A stretch of DNA of 64,000 nucleotides from Juglans regia (lineage: Eukaryota; Streptophyta; Magnoliopsida; Fagales; Juglandaceae). Each line of letters starts with the position of its first letter. Within the stretch, counting starts at the first letter, position 1. The stretch is taken from assembly GCF_001411555.2 (NCBI RefSeq), contig NC_049910.1, positions 31,529,150 through 31,593,149 on the forward strand, read 5' to 3'. The notes below the pieces were generated by a model. That model saw nothing but the letters and a program-made list of their open reading frames with translations. It ran no database searches and was not told the origin of the DNA. Made by a program: the position numbers and the translations under genes. Positions 57,421 through 64,000 of the stretch are shown here, piece by piece.

Positions 57421-57880
57421 AATTGTTGATGCATTTTTTTAGTATAGGTTGAAAAGGAAGAATGGCCATCCTCGGCGATTAATCGGCCCACGATAGTGGC
57501 TTAAGCATCGATATGATATCTCTCCATGCCCATGAAAGTAAATAACAAATGAAATATAAATGAGAGAGAGACACAGATTTACGTGGTCCAACATAAAGCT
57601 TACTTCCATGAGTGTTTGGAAGGAAAATCTTCTATGTTTGGTAATGTGTACAGTCTTTCATGATCTCATGTATCTCTCAGTAGAGTATGGTTAGTACAAT
57701 GGAGGATGAGGACCCTCTGCCTAAAGGGAGAAGAGGATGTCTATGGAGTCCTCAAGATAAAGGTAGAAGAAGCCCCTCCAGAAGTCACTCTAGAAGTTGA
57801 TGACCATGATCCCCCTTCTGTTAGTAGAAAAATTCTCTTTTTCTAGGCCTCTTGGGAGTGCATGTTAGCTTTATGTCTCT
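57421..57880 (-). mobile_element. LTR-like arm, right (minus orientation)
   Basis: Reverse complement of the left arm at roughly 75-80% by eye, with about 50 extra bases near 57795-57845. At its inner edge the minus strand reads CATCAACAATTGGCGTCGCTG, a gypsy-type primer-site context facing the left arm's. Confidence 0.6.
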
Positions 57881-57890
57881 TTCACCTCTC

Positions 57891-58075
57891 GCCACAGTAG
57901 CACAGTTTAGCACGCCTTCTGCCGCAACAACGTGGTTAAGTACATCTCCCTTCGAAGCTAAGAGGTCGAGCACTATCTCCCGCTGCAATAGTGCGATGGA
58001 GCACACATCTCGACATAGCAACGCAGTCGAGCACACCACCTGCCATAGCAACACAGCCGATCACAACTCCAACCA
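57891..58075. repeat. 30-bp minisatellite, ~6 units
   Basis: Diverged units of about 30 bases, e.g. GCCGCAACAACGTGG..., CGCTGCAATAGTGCGATGG... and CGACATAGCAACGCAGTCGAG..., each containing a GC(A/T)(A/G)(C/T)A...(C/G)AGCAC pattern. Confidence 0.7.
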
Positions 58076-58794
58076 CCTCAGCAAAATATGTTAATAATGT
58101 GCATGAGATCAAGGGTGACACTCTTGCCATAACCATTGCCAGCGAGTTACCTCTGAGAATGGGTCTCTGAGTCCCACAACTCACCTCGTGCGGGGTACCT
58201 TCAAGAATGAGTTGACTAACTCGAGAACTACCTGAGATGGACTTAGAGAGTCGGCGGTCTCCCTAACTATTTAACTATAGGTTATAACAAATACACTCCA
58301 ACCTTCGAACAATAAATCGTCTTAAAAGGATAAAGAATCCATTAGCGCAAAAAAAAAAAAAAAAAAAAAAGAACAGAGATATGCGCATCCCTCAAGGATT
58401 GTTGAACGTTCACACGCAACTACCAATTCACTCAATTATCCTATATACATTCATACGAACAAGCATCCTACAGGCCCACCTACTACTACTCTTACCAAGA
58501 TTTACATGTCTCTTCAAGGTTTGTGCTTGAAGACCCTCGTTGAATCACACAACAAGGAAAAAATGTTGACAAGTTGCTAGTATTTATCTTCTTGGGATGT
58601 CCACAAACTATATTTATTTTGATTAAATGGAAAATTCCCATAAATTGAGAACGAAATGAAGGGGGTCCTACGTTTTGAACCCACTTGTGAATAAAATGGC
58701 GTTGTTCCAATTTAAAAGGAACAACGTCGTTTTAGTTAGACCAATTTTTTTAAAAGAAGTGTCAGAGCGTAACTCCGACCCTGACTCCAACTAA
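58076..58794. other. Unassigned, includes a poly(A) tract
   Basis: An A22 run at about 58349-58370 follows a sequence with no recognised frame and may be a retrotransposed tail. CAACGTCGTTTTAGTT and ATGGCGTTGTTCC words are near 58695-58735. Confidence 0.4.
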
Positions 58795-58808
58795 AGGAGT
58801 CAGAGTAA

Positions 58809-58975
58809 CTTGAGCGAGATTCACATAAATTGTTCGCTCGAGCCTTCGCTTGAGTGTGGCTTGAGCGAGATTCACATAAATTGTTCACTCGACCCTTTGC
58901 TCAAGTGTAGCTTGAGTGAGTTACATACAGATTGTTCATCCAAACCTTCGCTCGAGTGTGGCTCGAGTAGACGTT
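58809..58975 (+). repeat. 54-bp tandem repeat, three units
   Basis: Units start near 58809, 58859 and 58910 with CTTGAG(C/T)GAG(A/T)T, then CA(C/T)A(T/G)AAATTGTTC, and end with CTCGAGTGTGGCT. Confidence 0.85.
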
Positions 58976-59144
58976 CAATTTTTGTGTTTTATTTATTTTT
59001 AAAACCATAAGCACGACTAGACACATATGTTTTTCATTTTTAATGTATTTCCTTTTTAATGTATTTCCAATGTGTAGATAATTTTCATTATATCTTAAAT
59101 GACGGTTACTTGTTAATTATTTCAGATTATTTGCATAGCAAATT

Positions 59145-59700
59145 ATGGATGCTACACTATCTCTTCATGATTCTCCACAAGAGAATGCGTTACAGCCGTT
59201 AGTGTCATCGACAAGTACTCCGGGTCGTAGACTCCAATCTAGAGCAGTTATCTCTTGTGCAAGTAGTCGAGTCCCAATAGATCTAGAAATTATTATTATG
59301 CTTAATGAGGAAGAGTAGTTGATGAATGTCAAGGCCGATCGACCAACACGATCTAGTAAAAAAAGTCATAGACATGAGAATATTTTATCAAAGTTCCTGA
59401 TCAGCGTGAGAACCCGTACGCTGGATGCCATTACTGTGGGCAACTATGATATTGTCATTTGAACAATTAACGCACGTCAGTATTAATAGCACATCTTACG
59501 AACTGCCAATAGTATAAGATATATAAAGGGTTGGTGGCAACTGATTAGATGAAGTTGAGTTATAAGATTTTTATGGCAACTAATGGCACGCATATTAAGA
59601 AGCTATCAATCCCTCAGTAAAGTGAGAAAATGTTGAGATATGTTTTTACGAATATGATCATCACTGATGAGATGCCTTTTTACCACGATTGACAAGGGAG
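59145..59700 (+). pseudogene. hAT transposase, BED finger and start of catalytic region, broken
   Basis: From MDATLSLHDSPQENALQ the frame stops at about 59316. Further on, in another frame, ENPYAGCHYCGQ and RTSVLIAHLTNCQ form a BED-type zinc finger (C-x2-C ... H-x4-C). Then SEKMLRYVFTNMIITDEMPF matches the conserved block of RICESLEEPER/DAYSLEEPER-type hAT transposases. Sequence identity ends at about 59690; the RNase H-like core and dimerisation domain are absent. Multiple stops. Confidence 0.7.
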
Positions 59701-59814
59701 ACTTGCGCATGTTGAGATTTAATCCAAATTGGGTGAAACATATGTATATAGTAAATGCAAAGAAAAATTCACAACTAAGTTCAAATATTTCAACTCCAAA
59801 TTCAGTAAATTTAG

Positions 59815-60115
59815 GTGAATAAGAGGATTTACATGCAACATCTACAAATTTGGATCGACCAATAGGTTGTAAAGCTGAGAAAGAGAAATGAAAGAGAAAA
59901 TAGAGAACGGATTTGGATTATCTCATGATACTAAATGAGACGAAGGAACATAGAAATAATAAATTAATACTTATGCAAGAAGCACGTGATCATGACAAAC
60001 AGATAATTTGTCTTGGGTAAAAGGAATTGCTTATTTAGAAAGAGAAGATGTTAGTTTATCAGAGAAAGTATGAAATGAAGAAAAGAAAAAAGAAAACGAA
60101 TTATGATGATTAATA
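59815..60115 (+). pseudogene. PIF/Harbinger MYB-like accessory protein, C-terminal piece
   Basis: TSTNLDRPIGCKAEKEK, then NETKEHRNNKLILMQEARDHDK and KEKMLVYQRKYEMKKRKKK. The DRPxGxKAxKEK motif with a charged helix is the NAM-associated C-terminal region of plant Harbinger accessory/MYB-like proteins. Stops interrupt it. Confidence 0.6.
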
Positions 60116-60579
60116 CAAGTGTCATGTCTCCAATACTGTAAGAATACTATCTTTAACGACAAATGAAAATCCTTACAAGTTGTGCTAGGAGAAACTAGTA
60201 TATTTTGGAATGTATTTTGGGTTAATTGTCATGTATTTTATGTGCTAATTTTTTGTTGGCTTGTTTTTCTTGTGGAGTGACTTTTATTTGATGTTTTGAA
60301 CCATATATTTTATTTGATATTTTAGGAGTAATTTATGTTGGACATATGAGGTTCTTAATGATAGAACAAAAAAAAAATAGAATATAAACAAAAATTATTA
60401 CGGTTTTGAATAATCATTAAAAAGGCCATTGAACGATTTGAGTAAATAAAAAATAAGACATACTACATTCTTTTGCATAGGAGAAATGGTTACACATTCT
60501 TCTAAAAAAAGACAAGGAATTGATAGTGCAAAGAAAAAATAAAATATTATTACAATCATACATGATAAAATCTTATCAC

Positions 60580-61120
60580 TATATAGTTTCCATAAGTGGT
60601 CGATGAGGTCTGCTTGGAGTTGTCAATAGACATTCCTATCTCTAATATCATGATGGCATTAAATGAACTCACTAAATTTAGTTGTAGGGCAGGGTGACAC
60701 TTACTCATGTGTGCTTTATGCCATCTATTCGTATTCAAACTCTCTATATCCATTGTCAACCCGTTCATATTCAATGATCATATTAATTAAAATTATGCAT
60801 GCTATCATAAAATCGTTGAGTGTTTCAATGTTTTAGAACCATCTCATCTCTGGACAAAATAAGCTTCATGAGTTTCTATCTCAAATTGGATATAAAGAAA
60901 AAGAGAATGACTCATTCAAAACTTCCTTTAAAAGTATTTGTGAGGATAGATTGATGAATCAACCAAATAGTCGTGAAAAAGATTTTGGTGGACTTGCTAT
61001 CGATCGCGCCTAATGAATCTGCATAACTTTATAGAACAATACGTGAGTTTGGTCATTCTTCTTCCATAAAAAGTTGTCTTGCTATCTCAAATTCTTCATC
61101 AGAATCTGAATCGAGAAGTA
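60580..61120 (-). pseudogene. PIF/Harbinger nuclease remnant (ALP1-like)
   Basis: Minus-strand pieces: LLDSDSDEEFEIARQLFMEEE (about 61115-61050, acidic N-terminus). Then MACIILINMIIEYERVDNGY (60815-60755), and DIRDRNVY plus QLQADLIDHLWKLY (about 60660-60580), the conserved C-terminal end of Harbinger nucleases. Most of the DDE domain is deleted. Together with the accessory piece this is the remnant of one convergent two-gene element. Confidence 0.65.
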
Positions 61121-61521
61121 CCATTTTTCGAAAAAATGAACGATCCATTGGGAGAAAATGAAAAAATTATTTTATAAAGAAGCTTGAGTTGAAGTGAATA
61201 AAACTGTTAAGGAAATGTTTTGTTTTGTAGTGAAAGAATATAATCATTGGAGAAATATTATCATTAAAAAATATATATGTTGGAAGAATAAGACCGTTGG
61301 AAGAGTATGACCGTTGGAAAAATAGGACGGTTAGAAAATTATGTCTTTTGGAATAACATGAATGTTAGAGAATTAATGTTTGCTTCTTTTAATAAGGAAT
61401 AAATATTTCAATTACCATTAGAATTAAAGAGTATAAATGAAAATTACAAATAAATATTTTAATGGAATAGAGATAGATTTAGAGAGTATGTTATTTTATT
61501 TTTTTTTATAAGAAACATAAT

Positions 61522-62042
61522 TCATTCATGTAAAATGAGATATGTACAACATATTACAAATACACTGCAACATCTAATAATACTTGAGACATGAAATTTA
61601 GGACATTGATGCCACCATTGAATTGTATCTTCCACAAGCCAAACATGACAGGCAAACAAATGAGCAGCTTTATTACCCTGTCTTCCAACATTAAGAGTCT
61701 CATAATCTTGAAATATTCTAAGCATAATTTGAATTTCTAAAATCAAAGGGCCCTGCATAATGAGGTTCAATTCTCTAGAATTTATAGATTCAGTAATAGA
61801 AAAAGAGTCACCTTCCAATATTAAATAGATATACCAAGATGAAGAATCATTTGCAAACCTCGTAGAGCAGCTAGAGCTTCAATCTCAATCACTTCAAACT
61901 TTCTCATTTCCCTCCTACTCAATGTCATCAACACTTTACTTTTAGCATCCCTTAAAATAACTCCAATTCCAGCAAATGAAGAAAATTTAAATAAGACCCC
62001 ATTAAAATTTAATTTAACATTGCCCAAAAGCAGAGGTTTCAA
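61522..62042 (-). pseudogene. LINE RNase H domain, broken
   Basis: KPLLLGNVKLNFNGVLF, AGIGVILRDAKSKV and EIEALAALRGLQ (62042-61830) are the RVT_3 fold with the first catalytic Asp apparently Asn. NVGRQGNKAAHLFA (about 61680) is the last block. A stop at about 61821 separates the halves. Confidence 0.8.
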
Positions 62043-62044
62043 AG

Positions 62045-62860
62045 AAAGTACCTATTCCACATGTACCAATAATTGATTAGACTTTATGGTAATAAAACTG
62101 TCAACATATCCAATACAATTATCTACCATCTCTTGAATAGCACAATATGAATTTTCATGCCCTCCAAGCAAAGTTCTTCACTTTATTTGGTAAATCAAAT
62201 TCCACAACTTTTGCCAAAAATCAGAATTTACTGATGCAACAGAACTTTCTGCTCTATTCTCGTTAGTCAGCAAATTAATGGCAAAGTGGTAACTTGACGT
62301 CACTTAATACACACCATTTTTATTCCCACCCCACACCAACTGATCATCAATTCTCCAAATTAAAAGAATATTTACTATCCGGTCAGCAACATATGGAGGA
62401 AAAAAAAATTCGGATTAGGGTCTCATTCCAAGTACAAAACTCACTATCAAACAAGCAATGGAATCTTCTAGTGAATTTTGTTCAGCAACAGGAAGATAAG
62501 ATATTAAGTTTGTTGTATGCCATTTGTTATGCCAAATGTTAATTGAATAACCTCACCCGAATCTCCAAATACATCCTTGTGAGAGAATGTTCTTGGCTGT
62601 AAAAATACTTTTCCAAACAAAGGAATGATTGTTGCCCAAAGTCGACTTTAAAAATATAGAATGAGGGAAATGCTTCACCTTAGAAACTCGAAAAAATAAT
62701 GAAGTAGAATCATGCATAAGCCTCTATTCTTGTTTTGTTAACAATGCTAAATTAAAGATTTCCAAATTTTTAAAACTTATACCCCCATTAAACTTGGAGG
62801 TACACAATTTATCCCAACCTACCCAATGCATCTTTCACTCCATACCATGTTGACCCCACC
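62045..62860 (-). pseudogene. LINE linker between RT and RNase H
   Basis: Decayed coding sequence equivalent to the zinc-finger/tether region of plant LINEs. No intact motif seen apart from scattered hydrophobic and Trp codons. Confidence 0.45.
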
Positions 62861-62864
62861 AAAA

Positions 62865-63900
62865 TCAAGCAAATATCTTCTCCACTTCATGACAAAATGA
62901 TTTAGGTAACTGAAAACAACTCATTATGTAAGTTGGTAATGCCTGCAAAACTGCCTTGATTAGGATTTCCCTGCCAGCTTGTGAAAGTAACTTTTCTTTC
63001 CAGCCTTGCAATTTATTCCAAACCCATGTCTTCAGGTCCCTCAAAGTATTATTTCTATTTCGACCAATAAATGACAGAAGACCCAAATACTTTGCATGAT
63101 GTTGGACAGATTGTACATTCCAAATCGACTTAATATCACTTACTTTCTCTGGACATACATTTCTACTAAACAACAGCTCTGTTTTCTCTAAATTCAGTTG
63201 TTGCTTGGAAGTATATTCATATGTGCATAACAGTTGCCAAAGGCATTCATTTTTAGACTTTGTGGTTTGAAAAAACAACAAACTATCATAAGCAAAAAAT
63301 CGATGACTAATGATTGGTGCACCATTACAAATCTTCACACCTCTAAGCAAATGTCGTCGTTCAATACCTTTAATTAACAAAGACAACGCTTCAGCACATA
63401 GCACAAATAAATAGGGAGATAATGGATCCCCTTGTCACAATCCTTTCGATGCACCAAAAAAAGAAATAGGAGTACCATTAAGTAGAACTTTATATGAAAC
63501 TGAATTGATACAAGATAAGACCATATCCATCCATTTTGCATCAAAACCCAATTTAAACATGACTTTTTGAAAGAAACACCATTCTACCTTATCAAAAGTC
63601 TTGCTTATATCAAGTTTCAAAGACATAATACCCTTTTTATGTTTCATTCGCTTTCAAATAGAATATACAACCTCAAACACAACGAAAACATTGTTAGTAA
63701 TAAGCCTACCCAGGACAAAAGCACATTGATTTTTACCAATCACTTTTGGCAAAATTAGCTTAGCCTATTAGCAATAAATTGGCTATGATCTTATAAACCA
63801 CATTACGCAAACTAATTGGTTTAAAATCAGTAACCTTCACAAGCTTTTCCTTCTGTAGAATTAAAACAAGAAAAGTCTCATTTAATTCTTAAGATATTTT
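62865..63900 (-). pseudogene. LINE reverse transcriptase, broken
   Basis: Blocks in order on the minus strand: FKPISLRNVVYKI (about 63820), KGIMSLKLDISKTFDKVEW (63640-63580), GASKGL then stop and QGDPLSPYLF (about 63440-63400), and LCAEALSLL. Then HRFFAYDSLLFF (about 63310-63275), where the catalytic box reads FAYD instead of FADD, and KYLGL and WKEKLLSQAGREILIKAV. Loss of the catalytic Asp and several stops make it inactive. Confidence 0.85.
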
Positions 63901-64000
63901 ACCTGAATGAAGACAAATCAATACTGCTTTGACAACAACAACCTCCACTATAGACCAATATTTTTAAAAAAAAAGACATGAGGCATACCATCTAGACCAG

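Larger units (their letters stand above)
61494..64000 (-). mobile_element. L1-type LINE, 3' part, runs off the right edge
   Basis: On the minus strand: RT (beyond 64000 down to about 62865), a linker, RNase H (62042-61530), then a poly(A)-like tail AAAAAAAAATAAAATAA at about 61512-61494. Order and motifs are those of plant L1 LINEs with a terminal RNase H. It is opposite in completeness to the LINE at 21-24 kb. Numerous stops. Confidence 0.85.

Noticed and set aside
58349..58370. Processed pseudogene inferred from the A22 run
   Set aside because: No coding sequence upstream in the right orientation and no target duplication.
1..64000. tRNA, rRNA, snRNA or organellar DNA insertions
   Set aside because: Read by eye for tRNA A/B boxes and rRNA or plastid words; none seen. 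A tRNAscan-SE/Infernal run would be decisive.

Overview
This 64 kb window is nuclear DNA from a flowering plant, most likely a woody eudicot. The genes have introns, intergenic DNA is very AT-rich, and plant-type LINEs, Ty3/gypsy and Ty1/copia remnants, a TRIM, hAT and PIF/Harbinger remnants and many MITEs are present. One short AT-rich repeat with GATGAGATGA-type ends occurs at least eleven times. From memory it resembles repeats common in Fagales (walnut/hickory), but that placement is a guess.

Three host genes can be modelled exon by exon with intact reading frames. (1) Plus strand, about 38.3-43.0 kb: a TRM/DUF4378-type protein of 848 aa, likely a TON1-recruiting cytoskeletal protein. (2) Minus strand, 44.19-44.59 kb: an LC8-type dynein light chain of 93 aa. 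(3) Minus strand, 47.19-52.64 kb: a LIKE-COV (DUF502) membrane protein of 266 aa in seven coding exons. A fourth, less certain gene is a two-exon 149-aa GRF-type zinc finger plus coiled-coil protein on the minus strand (28.60-29.13 kb), inside a repeat-rich block.

Layout. 0-5.3 kb: repeat-derived sequence holding a two-exon fragment of a stomatin-like (band 7) gene. 6.0-13.4 kb: a heavily mutated endogenous pararetrovirus (Caulimoviridae-like) with movement, coat, zinc-knuckle, protease, RT and RNase H parts, a 26-bp inverted repeat around an inverted C-terminal block, and a promoter-like region. 15.3-20 kb: a Tat/Ogre-like Ty3/gypsy remnant with LTR-like DNA fused to integrase, a tandem array and an antisense coiled-coil ORF. 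21.1-23.7 kb: a LINE that kept its 5' half. 23.8-26.1 kb: a cluster of the GATGAGATGA repeat. 26.1-31.1 kb: a repeat-rich block with the GRF gene, a 91-bp tandem duplication, a Tourist-like MITE and minisatellites. 32.7-33.6 kb: a copia pol remnant. 37.49-37.89 kb: an intact TRIM with 116-bp LTRs and a 5-bp target duplication. 38-53 kb: the gene-rich part. 53.6-64 kb: hAT-like repeats, two inverted LTR-like arms with facing primer-site-like sequences, minisatellites, hAT and Harbinger transposase remnants, and a second LINE running off the right edge.

Nothing here is a convincing new biological system. The most informative observations concern element structure (the TRIM, the pararetrovirus inversion, the head-to-head LTR pair, the occupied and unoccupied MITE site) and a dynein light chain intron that stays in frame if retained. 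All calls come from reading the sequence without database searches.
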